NCBI RefSeq assembly: GCF_014200455.1
Contig: NZ_JACHBW010000002.1
Coordinates: forward strand, 62,001-126,000
Direction of reading: 5' to 3'
Origin: Paraburkholderia bannensis
Lineage (GTDB): Bacteria; Pseudomonadota; Gammaproteobacteria; Burkholderiales; Burkholderiaceae
Length of the DNA: 64,000 nt
Shown piece after piece: positions 19,033 through 29,080 of this stretch. The stretch's first letter is position 1. The number at the start of each line of letters is the position of its first letter. The notes below the pieces were generated by a model. It was not told the DNA's origin. It did no database searches and saw only the letters and a program-made list of their open reading frames with translations. The position numbers and the translations under genes are program-made.

Positions 19033-19974
19033 TCACGCGCTCGCGTCGTTGAGCGCCTGGATATCGGACGGATCGAGCTTCAGACGCACTGCCGCCGCGA
19101 GGCTTTCGAGCTGTTCGAGCGACGTTGCGCTGGCGATCGGCGCCGTGATGCTCGGACGTGCAATCAGCCATGCGAGCGCCACCGCCGCGAGCGTGCTGCC
19201 GTGGCGCTGCGACACGAAATCAAGCGCCGCCAGAATGCGGATGCCACGGTGATCCAGATATTTCTCCACGCGCGAGCCGCGCGCGCTCTTCGCCAGATCC
19301 TCGCGCGAACGGTATTTGCCCGAGAGAAAGCCGCTCGCCAGGCTGTAATAGGGCACGACTGCGATCTTCTGCGCGAGCGCCACCGGTTCGATATCGGACT
19401 CATAGGCGGCGCGGTCGTACAAGTTGTATTCGGGCTGCACGATCTGATATGCGGGCAGACCGGTCCTGTGTGCAAGCGCCAAAGCCTCTTCGATGCGCGC
19501 GCCCGTGTAATTCGACGCCCCCACCACCCGCACCTTGCCGGCCTCGATCAGCTTTTGATACGCGCCGAGCGTTTCCTCCAGCGGCACCTTGCGATCGTCC
19601 TCGTGTGAAAAATAGACGTCGATGTAGTCGGTCTGCAGACGGCGCAGCGAATCCTCCACGGCTGCGGCGATATTGGCCGCCGAAAGCCCAGGCCGATGCG
19701 CGCTCTTGGCGACCTTGGTGGCGATCACCAGCTTGTCGCGCTTGCCGGTCTTCGCGAGCCACTTGCCGATGATGGTTTCCGATTCGCCGCCCTGATTACC
19801 GGGCACCCACGCCGAATACACATCGGCCGTATCGATGAAATTCAGGCCGGCGTCGACGAAGGCGTCGAGGATCGAGAACGAGGTGGCTTCGTCGGCAGTC
19901 CAGCCGAACACGTTTCCGCCGAACATCAGCGGTGCGACCTGCAAGGAAGAAGTGCCGATCCTGCGTAGTTCCAT
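19033..19974 (-). CDS. aldo/keto reductase
   Basis: NADPH-dependent TIM-barrel oxidoreductase of 313 residues. The catalytic tetrad is visible: Asp in NFIDTADVYSAW, with Tyr four to five residues on, Lys in KLVIATKVAKSA and a His in DVYFSHEDDR. The C-terminal cofactor region includes ITAPIASATSLEQLESLAAA. It resembles the YajO/Tas and K+ channel beta-like group; the substrate is unknown. The start at 19974 has GGAG upstream. Stand-alone gene divergent from fliC. Confidence 0.9.
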   Translation of the reverse strand: MELRRIGTSSLQVAPLMFGGNVFGWTADEATSFSILDAFVDAGLNFIDTADVYSAWVPGNQGGESETIIGKWLAKTGKRDKLVIATKVAKSAHRPGLSAANIAAAVEDSLRRLQTDYIDVYFSHEDDRKVPLEETLGAYQKLIEAGKVRVVGASNYTGARIEEALALAHRTGLPAYQIVQPEYNLYDRAAYESDIEPVALAQKIAVVPYYSLASGFLSGKYRSREDLAKSARGSRVEKYLDHRGIRILAALDFVSQRHGSTLAAVALAWLIARPSITAPIASATSLEQLESLAAAVRLKLDPSDIQALNDASA

Positions 19975-20211
19975 GATGTCTCCAAAGTAGGGCGAGAGCA
20001 GAACCATCGAGGATACGCCGGGTTGGGGGTGGCTGCAGCGACGCAGCAAAGGTCAGTGGAAATTGCACTAAATCGTTTGCGAGTGCTGCCGTAAACAACT
20101 TTGCAAGAGGGAGAAAGCGGCAGGCAACCCGGCATTACGCAGGAAGCCAGCGGTGCGCAGCGAGCTTTTATGTGTGTTGCAAAAGAGGTCTCGATAGTTT
20201 GCGCTTCCCCC

Positions 20212-20238
20212 TCAAGTTTTTTGCACCCACGCCGTCAA
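20212..20238 (+). promoter_or_regulatory. sigma-28 (FliA) promoter for fliC
   Basis: TCAAGTTT at 20212-20219, exactly 11 bases, then GCCGTCAA at 20231-20238. This matches the flagellar sigma-28 consensus at 13 of 16 positions with correct spacing. The leader to the fliC ATG would be about 85 nt, with AGGAGAA just before the start. Confidence 0.8.
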
Positions 20239-20328
20239 CCTTTACTGAGGCGGCCAGCAATGAACCCAGGCTTCCGCCGAAGTCATTGAGGCTTGTAACG
20301 GGCTAATCGCCCGACTAGGAGAATTTCC

Positions 20329-21492
20329 ATGCTCGGAATTAACAGCAACATCAACTCGCTCGTCGCGCAACAGAACCTGACGAGCTCGGGCAGCGCACTG
20401 TCGCAAGCTATTACCCGTCTGTCGTCGGGTAAGCGCATCAACAGCGCAGCTGACGATGCAGCAGGTCTGGCAATCTCGAACATCATGCAGACCCAGATCA
20501 ACGGTCTGGATCAGGGTGTGTCGAACTCGAACGACGGCGTGTCGATGGTGCAAACCGCATCGAGCGGCCTGTCGTCGCTGACCAGCAGCCTGCAACGTAT
20601 CCGTTCGCTGGCAACGCAAGCGACCAACGGCTCGATGACCGACACCGACCGTGCAGCACTGCAACAGGAAGTCTCGCAGCAAGTTTCGGAAATCAACCGT
20701 ATCGCGTCGCAAACGACGTACAACGGCATGAACGTGCTGAACGGCTCGCTCGGCACGGTGTCGTTCCAGGTCGGCGCAAACGTCGGTCAGACGATCAGCC
20801 TGAACCTGTCGCAAAACATGTCGGCAGCATCGGTTGGCAGCGGCGTGCCGCAAGCTGGCCAGACGCTTGGCACGTTCACGGGCCTGAGCCTCGACTCGGC
20901 TGGTGCTGCGGTCACGAGCGGCTCGGCAGCAATCACCTCGATCAACGTGGTTTCGGACGGCAGCGGCGGCTTCTCGTTCACCGACCAGAACAACAGCGCA
21001 CTGTCGTCGACGGCAGTTGGGGCTCTGTTCTCGGGCGGCAATGTCGTCGGCAACAGCATCGTCGGTTCGGGCACGGCTCTCACGCTGGGCGACTCGGCAA
21101 TGAGCGCACTGGGCACGGCAGGCGGTTCGGCAACGGACGCAGCAGTGGTTTCGCAAGTCAACTCGTACAACCAGCCGACCACGGTTGCTAACGTCAACAT
21201 CAGCACGCAAAGCGGCGCTTCGATGGCGATGGAATCGATCGACAACGCACTGAACGTCCTGAACAACCTGCAAGCAACGCTGGGCGCAGCCCAGAACCGC
21301 TTCACGGCAATCGGCGCGACGCAGCAAGCTCAGTCGACCGATCTGGCAACGGCACAATCGTCGATCCAGGACGCCAACTTCGCGCAAGAAACGGCTAACC
21401 TGTCGAAGGCTCAAGTTCTGCAACAAGCTGGTATCTCGGTTCTGGCGCAAGCGAACTCGCAACCGCAGCAGATCCTGAAGCTCCTGCAGTAA
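20329..21492 (+). CDS. fliC: FliC flagellin
   Basis: Filament subunit of 387 residues. N-terminal D0/D1 region: MLGINSNINSLVAQQNLTSS and LSSGKRINSAADDAAGLAIS. C-terminal D1/D0 region: NRFTAIGATQQAQSTDLATA to QANSQPQQILKLLQ. The central part (about 165-300) is variable, rich in Ser, Thr, Gly and Ala, and would be surface exposed; its many Ser/Thr are possible O-glycosylation sites. Codon use is more biased than the neighbours, as expected for a highly expressed gene. Exported by the flagellar type III system, so there is no signal peptide. A sigma-28 promoter lies upstream and a terminator follows. Confidence 0.97.
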   Translation: MLGINSNINSLVAQQNLTSSGSALSQAITRLSSGKRINSAADDAAGLAISNIMQTQINGLDQGVSNSNDGVSMVQTASSGLSSLTSSLQRIRSLATQATNGSMTDTDRAALQQEVSQQVSEINRIASQTTYNGMNVLNGSLGTVSFQVGANVGQTISLNLSQNMSAASVGSGVPQAGQTLGTFTGLSLDSAGAAVTSGSAAITSINVVSDGSGGFSFTDQNNSALSSTAVGALFSGGNVVGNSIVGSGTALTLGDSAMSALGTAGGSATDAAVVSQVNSYNQPTTVANVNISTQSGASMAMESIDNALNVLNNLQATLGAAQNRFTAIGATQQAQSTDLATAQSSIQDANFAQETANLSKAQVLQQAGISVLAQANSQPQQILKLLQ

Positions 21493-21552
21493 TAGCTTCT
21501 CGCAGCACGCGCCATCTGCACCGCCCGCCATACCCGGTGCAAGTGGCGCAAA

Positions 21553-21587
21553 CCAATCGGGAGGCTCGCCTCCCGATTGGCATTTTC
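21553..21587 (+). terminator. fliC terminator
   Basis: CCAATCGGGAGG-CTCG-CCTCCCGATTGG, a perfect 12-bp stem with a 4-base loop, followed by CATTTTCC. It lies 60 bases after the fliC stop. Confidence 0.88.
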
Positions 21588-21635
21588 CCGATCTGAACCG
21601 ATTCACAAGACTTCGCCCAAGCACGGAGCCTGTCC

Positions 21636-23207
21636 ATGTCCACCGTAAATTCGACCGCCAGCACGATTGCGAGCACCGTCGCGGCTACGACTGCGTCGTC
21701 CAATGCCGCTCTCCAGCAAGCCGCCCAGTCGATCATCAGCGGCTCGACCGGCAATTCGTCGATGGACGTGAGCTCGCTTGTCTCCGCGCTCGTCAACGCG
21801 AAGATCGCCGGCCAGGCCGCCACCATCGCGGCGTCGCAATCTTCCGACAACACCCAGATTTCCGCCTACGGCGCGCTCTCGGCAGCGCTTTCTGCGCTTC
21901 AGGCGAGCCTCGGCACGCTTTCCGACGGCACGACCGCCAATGCCTTCACGGCCAGCGCGAGCGGTAGCGGCATCACCGCCACGGCCGCCAGCGGCGCGGT
22001 GGGCGGCACCTACTCGCTCGACGTCGCCCAGGTGGCGCAAGCCCAGGTGCTGACGTCGAAGGGCTACGGCGCAACGACCGCGCTCGCGAGCGGCCCGGCG
22101 ACGATGACGCTGACCGTCAACGGCGCCAGCACCACGATTTCGCTGAACAGTTCGAACAGCACGGTTTCCGGCATCGCGTCGGCGATCAACAGTGCGAGCA
22201 ACAATCCGGGCGTGACGGCTTCGGTCGTCAATGGCGCAGACGGCGCCCACCTCGTGCTGCACGCCACCACCACCGGCTCGGGCAACGGCATCAGCGTCGC
22301 CATCAACGACTCGACGTCGGGCGACGCACTGAACAACCTCGCGGTGAACACGACCGCCGGGACGTCGCTCGCCGGCAATGCCAGCGCGACGTCGGCGAAC
22401 CTCAAGTCGAACCAGTCGAAGATCGACAATACGACGTACTGGACGCAAACGACCGCGGCACAGGATGCCTATTTCACGATCGACGGCACCGGTGTCACCA
22501 GCTCCAGCAACACCGTGACTTCGGCGCTGTCGGGCGTGACGTTGAGCCTGTCGGCGGCGTCCGTCGACACAACCGGCAATTCGCCGCAGACGCTGACGAT
22601 TTCGCAGAACACCAGCGCACAGTCGAACGCGATCAACAACTTCGTCACGCTGTACAACACGCTCGTCACGACGATGGGCACGCTGACGTCATACAGTTCG
22701 ACCTCGACGTCGCAGGGCGTCCTGCTTGGCGATTCGACGCTGAACCTGATCCAGAACCAGTTGGCGACGATCGTCTCGACTGGCGTGAAGAACGGCTCGA
22801 CTTCGACCGGTCTTTCTTCGATCGGCATTTCGCTGGGCGCGGACGGCACGCTCTCCGTCGACAGCACCGCGCTCAACAACGCGCTGCAAAACAACCAGTC
22901 GACGATCGCCACGCTGTTCAACTCGACCAACGGCGTCGCCCAGCAGTTGAACACGAACATCACGAGCTATCTGTCGAGCACTGGGGCAATCGCGACGCGT
23001 ACCAACGCACTCAACACCGATCTGACGAACCTGACAACCCAGCACTCCAACCTGACTGACTATCAGACTCAGCTCACCAGCATGTACACGGCTCAGTTCA
23101 CGGCGCTCAACACGCTGATGGCGACGATGAACAACAACCAGCAGTACCTGACTCAGTTGTTCGGCGGCACCAACAGCGCGGGCGCGCTGGCCACCAACAA
23201 GAGCTAA
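21636..23207 (+). CDS. fliD: FliD, flagellar filament cap
   Basis: Hook-associated protein 2, which caps the growing filament and folds flagellin. 523 residues: FliD N-terminal domain with SSMDVSSLVSALVNAKIAGQ and QISAYGALSAALSALQASLG, a Ser/Thr/Ala-rich middle, and the C-terminal domain with LSSIGISLGADGTLSVDSTA and a terminal coiled coil ending TQLFGGTNSAGALATNKS. An extra 40 low-complexity residues (Ser/Thr/Ala) precede the conserved N-terminus. No sigma-28 promoter is evident in the 48 bases between the fliC terminator and the start, so read-through may contribute. Confidence 0.95.
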   Translation: MSTVNSTASTIASTVAATTASSNAALQQAAQSIISGSTGNSSMDVSSLVSALVNAKIAGQAATIAASQSSDNTQISAYGALSAALSALQASLGTLSDGTTANAFTASASGSGITATAASGAVGGTYSLDVAQVAQAQVLTSKGYGATTALASGPATMTLTVNGASTTISLNSSNSTVSGIASAINSASNNPGVTASVVNGADGAHLVLHATTTGSGNGISVAINDSTSGDALNNLAVNTTAGTSLAGNASATSANLKSNQSKIDNTTYWTQTTAAQDAYFTIDGTGVTSSSNTVTSALSGVTLSLSAASVDTTGNSPQTLTISQNTSAQSNAINNFVTLYNTLVTTMGTLTSYSSTSTSQGVLLGDSTLNLIQNQLATIVSTGVKNGSTSTGLSSIGISLGADGTLSVDSTALNNALQNNQSTIATLFNSTNGVAQQLNTNITSYLSSTGAIATRTNALNTDLTNLTTQHSNLTDYQTQLTSMYTAQFTALNTLMATMNNNQQYLTQLFGGTNSAGALATNKS

Positions 23208-23237
23208 CGCGAGCTAAGGGAACAAGGGGCGCGAGCC

Positions 23238-23537
23238 ATGGACGCACTGAACAGCATCGAACGCATCTGGCAATTCACCAAGGCCATCGAACAGGCTGCA
23301 GCCGTCGGCGAGTGGGAACGCGCCGCCGCGCTGGTGGACGAGCGCTCGCCACTCCTGATGTCGATCGGTGCGCAACAGCCGCCCGCCGCGGTCGCGCAGC
23401 TTCGGGAGATCATGGCGATCGACGCGCGCATCGCCGATGCCGCACAAGCCGCGCAGCGCTCGCTGGGCGCCGAGTATCAGGCGAGCATGCGGGCCACCCA
23501 GAACGCCAATCAGTATCAGCGTATTGCGCAGTTCTGA
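23238..23537 (+). CDS. fliT: FliT-like flagellar chaperone
   Basis: 99-residue, mostly helical protein (MDALNSIERIWQFTKAIEQA; WERAAALVDERSPLLMSIG). Size, helical layout and place 30 bp behind fliD match FliT, the export chaperone for FliD that also inhibits FlhDC in enterics. Sequence conservation in FliT is low, so the call leans on position. A strong terminator follows. Confidence 0.8.
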   Translation: MDALNSIERIWQFTKAIEQAAAVGEWERAAALVDERSPLLMSIGAQQPPAAVAQLREIMAIDARIADAAQAAQRSLGAEYQASMRATQNANQYQRIAQF

Positions 23538-23589
23538 CCCTGACTCAAAGACCATCGCATGCGCCGTTCTGGGCGCATTCGTAGCATCC

Positions 23590-23612
23590 AGCCCGCCTTG
23601 CGCGGGCTTTTT
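23590..23612 (+). terminator. terminator after fliT
   Basis: AGCCCGC-CTTGC-GCGGGCT, 7-bp stem, followed by TTTT. It closes the fliD-fliT unit and separates it from the glycosyltransferase locus. Confidence 0.9.
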
Positions 23613-23783
23613 GTATTTCGCGCCTTTTTTGTCTTGCGCCCGGCGACGACGCGCAAGCGCAGCGGGTCGGCTTACGCATCAAATTGACGGTCATTTTGAC
23701 TCCATCTCGGCGCATCGCCGCCCTGCCCGCCCCCGCATAATTCCTCCAACTTCCGCTCCAGGACGCTTTCGCGCGCCTTCGTC

Positions 23784-26700
23784 ATGACCGCTTTCCCCAC
23801 TCTGAACGACACGACTACGCTCCTCCCCGAAGCGCAACGGGAACAGGATATCGATCTCGTGATGCAGGCCGCGATCGAGCATCATCGCAAGCAGGAATAC
23901 GCCGATGCGGCCGCGCTCTACGCCGCGGTGCTCGACGCCGATCGCGATCATGTCGACGCCAATTACCACATGGGCGTATTGCTCATGCAAACGGACCAGC
24001 CAGCCGAAGCGGTGCCGCACTTCGAACAGGTGCTCGGCCATACACCGAATTTCCATCAACTCTGGGTGTACTACTTCAACGCGCTCAGCGGCAGTGGCCA
24101 GTTCGAGGCGGCACGCGCGTCGCTCGAACTGGCGCTTCAGTGCGGCCTGCCGCCGGATGCTGTCGCCACGCTGCGCAGCCGGCTTGCCGAAGAAAGCGGT
24201 CAGGCCGGACTTGCCGGTTCGGTCCCCGCGCAGCCCACGCCGCAGACGGAACAAGACATCGCCGCCAAAGCCGCGCCCGCCAGTGACGCCGATCCGCGCC
24301 GCGCCACCGCCGCAGAGTTGCAGGAATACGCGACGCTCTTCAACGCAGGCAAAATCGACGCGGCGCTCAACGTAGCCCGCCGCCTGACCGAGTCGTATCC
24401 CGGACACGGCGAATGCTGGCTGGCGCTGACGCACGCACTGCAACGCAATGGCCATTTCGCGGAATCCGTGAGCGCCGCCGAGCCCGCCGCGCGCCTGCTG
24501 CCCGATCAGGTCATCGCGCAGACCATGCTGGCGGACGCGCTCTATATCGTGCGCCGTTTCCAGCGCGCGGAAGAACATTGCCGCCAGGCCATTGAACGTC
24601 ATCCGCAGTGCGCCGCGCTTCATCGCACGCTGGGCGCAACGCTGCAGGTGATGGGCCGCAGCGCCGAGGGCATTGCCTTCATCCGCCACGCGGTTGAACT
24701 CGCGCCGCACGATGCGCTCGAACTCGACGCGCTCGGTAACGCGCTCGCCCAGCACGGCGAATACGACGAAGCGGAAATCACCTTCCGCCGCGCGCTCGAA
24801 ATGGCGCCGACCCAGGCGCCGACCAACAGCAATCTGTTGTTCGGCCTGATGCACAAGCTCGATCTCGACGCGCCGCGCGCCTTCGCCGAATTCCGCGCCT
24901 TCGCGGAGCGCTTCGAAGCGCCGTTGCGCGCTCAGTGGCAGCGGCACGCCAACGAGCGCAACCCGGCGAAGCGCCTGAAGATCGGCTTCGTCTCGGGCGA
25001 TCTGTTCGATCATCCGGTCGCGTACTTCCTGCTTTCGGTGGTCGAACATCTCGCGCTCGATCCCACGCTGTCGCTGCACTTCTATTCGAACTACGCCGCG
25101 ACCGACAGCTTCACCACGAAGATCCGTGCGCACGCCGCAAGCTGGCGCGAAATCTTCGGCATGAGCGACGACGTGGTGGCGCAGACCATACGCAACGACG
25201 GCATCGACATCCTGATCGACCTCTCGGGCCATACCGGACGCAATCGTCTGGTGGCGTTCGCCCACAAGCCCGCGCCGGTGCAGGTGAGCTGGATCGGCAA
25301 TCCGGCGACGACGGGTCTTTCGGCGATCGACTATTACATGTCGGATCGCTTCGTCACGCCGCTCGAACAATTTGCGAGCCAGTTCTCGGAGAAGCTCGTT
25401 TTCCTGCCCGCTCTCGCGCCGTTCAAGCCGCATCCGGAAGCGCCGGACGTCAACGAACTGCCTGCGCTGAAGAACGGTTATCTGACCTTCGGCAGCTTCA
25501 GCCGCATCGTGAAGATCGGACCGGAAGTCGTCGCGCTGTGGGCGCGCGTACTGCGCGAAGTGCCCAACTCGCGCATGCTGGTGGGCGCGATTGCGTCGAC
25601 GGAGCAGATGAGCAAGATCGCAGGTATGTTCGCGAACGAAAATATCGACGCGAGCCGTATCAGCTTCATGCAGCGCAAGAGCGTGACGAATTACCTCCAG
25701 CAGCACAACATGGTGGACGTCTGTCTCGATGCGTTCCCGTTCGCGGGTTCGACCACGACCATGCACGCGCTGTGGATGGGCGTGCCGACCATGACTTTGC
25801 CGGGCTATTCGATGGCGAGCCGCGGCAGCACGGGTTGGCTCTCGCATTTAGGTCTCGAAGACGCATTCGTCGCGACCGACAAGGACGACTTCGTGCGCAA
25901 GTGCGCTGCGCTCGCCGCCGATCCCGAAGCGCTTGCCGCGGTGCGCCGCGAACTGCGCGCGCACTGCATGCAGTCTCCGATCGTCAGCGCCAGCACCATC
26001 GCCAACGCCGCTTCGCGTGCGCTGCGCACGATGTGGCAGCGCTGGTGCGACGGACTCGCGCCGGAGCATTTCGAAGTGCCGGCGCAGGTGCAAAACGCAT
26101 CGGTGGCGCAGATCGAAGCTCTGGCGCGCGATCTGCAATCGCACATCGCCACACCTGCTGCCGAAGCCGCACCAGCGGCACAAACCGCACAAGTGGCAGA
26201 AGTGGCAGAAGTGGCGCAGGCAACGACGCAAGCCGCCGCGCCTGCGCGCGTATCGGCGCCCATCACATCGATCGGCATGACGACCGCGATGCCTTCCACG
26301 CGCAAGCCCATCCGCCTCGTGTGCGGCACGCGCAGCAGCCGCGACCGCTTCTCGAGTGACACGGCGCTGGGCCGCTCGCTCAAGCTCTACGCGCACCTGC
26401 CCGACCTCGAACTGCAACTGTTCGACAGCAACGCGCGCGGTCTTTCGAGCATCTACAACGCGGCTATCGACGACGCCAAAGAGAATCCCGCCCTGCTGGT
26501 GTTCATTCACGACGATGTCTGGCTACAGGACTTCTTCTGGGCGGAGCGCGTGCGCGAATCCCTCGCGCGCTTCGACGTGATGGGTCTCGCCGGCAACCTG
26601 CGCCGCGTCGCACGCCAGCCTTCGTGGGCTTTCACGCCGGAATTCAAGTGGGACGAGCGTCAGTACCTGAGCGGCGCCGTGGGTCACGGCAAGGGCTTCC

Positions 26701-26984
26701 CGTGCGATGTGGCCTCGACGTTCGGGCCGTCCGGCCAGGAGTGCAAGCTGCTCGACGGCCTGCTGCTTGGCGCGGATAGCGAAACCCTGTCGCGCAGCGG
26801 CCTGCGCTTCGACGAGCAGTTCACCTTCCACTTCTACGATCTGGACTTCTGCCGCCAGGCCGAACTCAAGCGACTGCGCATGGGCACCTGGCCGATCTCG
26901 GTTGTCCACGAAAGCGGCGGCGCATTCAACTCGCCGGGATGGCGCGCGGGCTACGAGCAGTATCTGCGCAAGTACGGCAACTGA
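23784..26984 (+). CDS. TPR / O-GlcNAc-transferase-like / C-terminal glycosyltransferase fusion
   Basis: Large cytoplasmic protein of 1066 residues in three parts. (1) TPR repeats over about residues 20-370 (YADAAALYAAVLDADRDHVD; YDEAEITFRRALEMAPTQAP). (2) A GT41 SPINDLY/OGT-like catalytic region at about 385-790: KIGFVSGDLFDHPVAYFLLS, DILIDLSGHTGRNRL, PVQVSWIGNPATTGL, FPFAGSTTTMHALWMGVPTM. (3) After an Ala/Gln/Val repeat linker (about 785-830), a second transferase domain from about 838 (PIRLVCGTRSSRDRF; LVFIHDDVWL with a DxD-like pair; HFYDLDFC), similar to the StrF/GT2-like group. Its place 247 bp behind fliT makes flagellin Ser/Thr the likely acceptor, by analogy with flagellar GT41 enzymes. 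The sugar donor is inferred to come from the next genes. Confidence 0.85.
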   Translation: MTAFPTLNDTTTLLPEAQREQDIDLVMQAAIEHHRKQEYADAAALYAAVLDADRDHVDANYHMGVLLMQTDQPAEAVPHFEQVLGHTPNFHQLWVYYFNALSGSGQFEAARASLELALQCGLPPDAVATLRSRLAEESGQAGLAGSVPAQPTPQTEQDIAAKAAPASDADPRRATAAELQEYATLFNAGKIDAALNVARRLTESYPGHGECWLALTHALQRNGHFAESVSAAEPAARLLPDQVIAQTMLADALYIVRRFQRAEEHCRQAIERHPQCAALHRTLGATLQVMGRSAEGIAFIRHAVELAPHDALELDALGNALAQHGEYDEAEITFRRALEMAPTQAPTNSNLLFGLMHKLDLDAPRAFAEFRAFAERFEAPLRAQWQRHANERNPAKRLKIGFVSGDLFDHPVAYFLLSVVEHLALDPTLSLHFYSNYAATDSFTTKIRAHAASWREIFGMSDDVVAQTIRNDGIDILIDLSGHTGRNRLVAFAHKPAPVQVSWIGNPATTGLSAIDYYMSDRFVTPLEQFASQFSEKLVFLPALAPFKPHPEAPDVNELPALKNGYLTFGSFSRIVKIGPEVVALWARVLREVPNSRMLVGAIASTEQMSKIAGMFANENIDASRISFMQRKSVTNYLQQHNMVDVCLDAFPFAGSTTTMHALWMGVPTMTLPGYSMASRGSTGWLSHLGLEDAFVATDKDDFVRKCAALAADPEALAAVRRELRAHCMQSPIVSASTIANAASRALRTMWQRWCDGLAPEHFEVPAQVQNASVAQIEALARDLQSHIATPAAEAAPAAQTAQVAEVAEVAQATTQAAAPARVSAPITSIGMTTAMPSTRKPIRLVCGTRSSRDRFSSDTALGRSLKLYAHLPDLELQLFDSNARGLSSIYNAAIDDAKENPALLVFIHDDVWLQDFFWAERVRESLARFDVMGLAGNLRRVARQPSWAFTPEFKWDERQYLSGAVGHGKGFPCDVASTFGPSGQECKLLDGLLLGADSETLSRSGLRFDEQFTFHFYDLDFCRQAELKRLRMGTWPISVVHESGGAFNSPGWRAGYEQYLRKYGN

Positions 26985-27199
26985 TTCGACGGCTCGCGGG
27001 GCATCGGAGCGCACTGAGGGGCAGCCTGCGGCGCGCCCCGTCCAGCAATCGCCATACGAGCGCATGCAGGCCGGTCGAACTCAGCGGCGGGGCCGCGCCA
27101 TTCACGCGATTTCCGGGGCTTTCCTGCCTCTGACTCGCGATTTGAACAGGCCGCCCGCCGCTTATGCTGCAACTATCAAACTAGTCTGAAAGGTGGCCA

Positions 27200-27973
27200 G
27201 TGAAAGCGGTAATTCTAGCGGGTGGACTTGGCACCCGGCTGATGGAGGAAACCGTCCTCAAGCCGAAGCCATTGGTCGAAGTCGGCGGCAAGCCGGTGCT
27301 GTGGCACATCATGAAGATGTACGCCACGCACGGCATCAACGAATTCATCATCTGTGCCGGTTACAAGGGCTACCTGATCAAGGAATATTTCGCGAACTAC
27401 ATGCTGCACAACGCGAATGTCACATTCGACATCGCGCAGGGCAGCATGGAAGTCCATCGTCATACTGCCGAGCCGTGGCGTGTCACGGTAGTCGATACCG
27501 GCGATACGACCATGACGGGCGGCCGTCTCAAACAGATCCGTCCGTATCTTGGCGATGAAGACTTCTGCATGACTTATGGTGACGGCGTGAGCGACGTCGA
27601 TATCACGACACTCATTCGCTATCACCGCAAGCACGGCTGTCTTGCCACGTTGACCGCTGTGCAGCCGCCCGGACGCTTCGGCACCCTGGAGCTGGAACGC
27701 GACGTCGTTCTGTCCTTCAAGGAAAAGCCCAAGGGCGACGGCAGCTGGATCAACTCCGGCTTCTTTGTGCTCAATCCGAGCGTGCTCGACTACATCGAAG
27801 GCGATCACATTCCGTGGGAGCACGAACCGATCGAGCGCATCGCCAATGATGGACAGTTGCGTGCACACTTCCACGATGGCTTCTGGCATCCAATGGATAC
27901 GCTGCGCGACAGGAACTATCTGAACGAGCTGTGGGATACCGGCGCAGCGCCCTGGAAAACCTGGGAAAAATGA
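27200..27973 (+). CDS. rfbF: glucose-1-phosphate cytidylyltransferase
   Basis: Makes CDP-glucose from CTP and glucose-1-phosphate. The 257 residues show the nucleotidyltransferase loop MKAVILAGGLGTRLMEETVL with KPKPLVEVGGKPVLW, plus the RfbF-specific YGDGVSDVDI and EPIERIANDGQL segments. The start is GTG with AAAGGTGG upstream. It opens the CDP-deoxyhexose gene set; the next gene begins 10 bp after its stop. Confidence 0.95.
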   Translation: MKAVILAGGLGTRLMEETVLKPKPLVEVGGKPVLWHIMKMYATHGINEFIICAGYKGYLIKEYFANYMLHNANVTFDIAQGSMEVHRHTAEPWRVTVVDTGDTTMTGGRLKQIRPYLGDEDFCMTYGDGVSDVDITTLIRYHRKHGCLATLTAVQPPGRFGTLELERDVVLSFKEKPKGDGSWINSGFFVLNPSVLDYIEGDHIPWEHEPIERIANDGQLRAHFHDGFWHPMDTLRDRNYLNELWDTGAAPWKTWEK

Positions 27974-27983
27974 GCCAGGGACA

Positions 27984-29066
27984 ATGAGCACTTCTGAATT
28001 CTGGCGCGGTCGCCGCGTATTCCTGACGGGCCACACCGGCTTCAAGGGCGCATGGCTGGCCTTGTGGCTCGCCCGCATGGGTGCGCGCGTGACCGGCTAT
28101 GCCCTGCCCGCGCCAACCTCGCCGAGCCTGTACGAACTGGCGGGCATCGAGCGCCATCTGGAACAGTCGGTCACTGGCGACATCAACGATGCTGCGCGGC
28201 TCGCCGGCGCGATGGCCGCCGCAGAACCCGAGATTGTGTTCCACCTCGCCGCGCAACCACTCGTCAAGGAAAGCTACCGCCAGCCCGCCGCGACCTTCGC
28301 AACCAACGTGATGGGCACCGTCAATCTGCTCGAAGCCGTTCGCGCGACGCCGTCGGTGCGCGCGACGCTCGTCGTGACGACCGACAAGTGCTACCTGAAC
28401 CGCGAGTGGGTGTGGGGCTATCGCGAAACCGATCCGCTCGGCGGCCACGATCCGTATAGCGCCAGCAAGGCGGCGGCGGAAATCGTCGCGGCATCGTATC
28501 GCGCGTCCTTTTTCGACGCCGATGTCGCGCTCGTCACCGCGCGCGCGGGCAATGTGATCGGCGGCGGCGACTTCGCGCCCGACCGCCTGCTGCCGGACGT
28601 GATCCGCGCCATCGAGCACAATGCCACGCTCGAGATCCGCTATCCCGATGCGGTGCGTCCGTGGCAATTCGTGCTGGAGCCGCTGCGAGGCTACCTGGAT
28701 CTGGCGCAGCGCGCCTATGCGCGCGAAGCCGGTATGGACGACGCCTGGAATTTCGGTCCGAGCGAAACCGGCGCGCGCAGCGTGCGTGACGTCGTGCAGC
28801 GCTTTGTCGAGGTATGCGCGCAGCAGCGGCCCGCAGCGGTCCGATTCGGCGCGACGCAGCCGCACGAGCACGAAGCAAACTTGCTGCGCCTCGACATTTC
28901 GAAGGCGCGCGCACAGCTTGGCTGGCACCCCAGCCTGAGCTTTGACGAAACACTCGAACTCACCGCCGACTGGTATCGCGCGTGGCTCGCCCGCGCCGAC
29001 CTGAAGGCATTCACCGAACGGCAACTCGAGCGTTATCTCGACACCGTATCGGCATTCCGCATCTAG
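27984..29066 (+). CDS. rfbG: CDP-glucose 4,6-dehydratase
   Basis: NAD-dependent extended SDR of 360 residues converting CDP-glucose to CDP-4-keto-6-deoxyglucose. Cofactor loop [19 protein letters not shown], active-site TTDKCY, and the YxxxK pair in [14 protein letters not shown] are present, along with [16 protein letters not shown], typical of this enzyme. It follows rfbF by 10 bp and precedes rfbH by 14 bp. Confidence 0.95.
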   Translation: MSTSEFWRGRRVFLTGHTGFKGAWLALWLARMGARVTGYALPAPTSPSLYELAGIERHLEQSVTGDINDAARLAGAMAAAEPEIVFHLAAQPLVKESYRQPAATFATNVMGTVNLLEAVRATPSVRATLVVTTDKCYLNREWVWGYRETDPLGGHDPYSASKAAAEIVAASYRASFFDADVALVTARAGNVIGGGDFAPDRLLPDVIRAIEHNATLEIRYPDAVRPWQFVLEPLRGYLDLAQRAYAREAGMDDAWNFGPSETGARSVRDVVQRFVEVCAQQRPAAVRFGATQPHEHEANLLRLDISKARAQLGWHPSLSFDETLELTADWYRAWLARADLKAFTERQLERYLDTVSAFRI

Positions 29067-29080
29067 CCGCTCTCAAGACG

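Noticed and set aside
23691..25847. Open frame of 718 codons opposite the TPR transferase
   Set aside because: Antisense shadow; the plus strand holds clear TPR and GT41 motifs.
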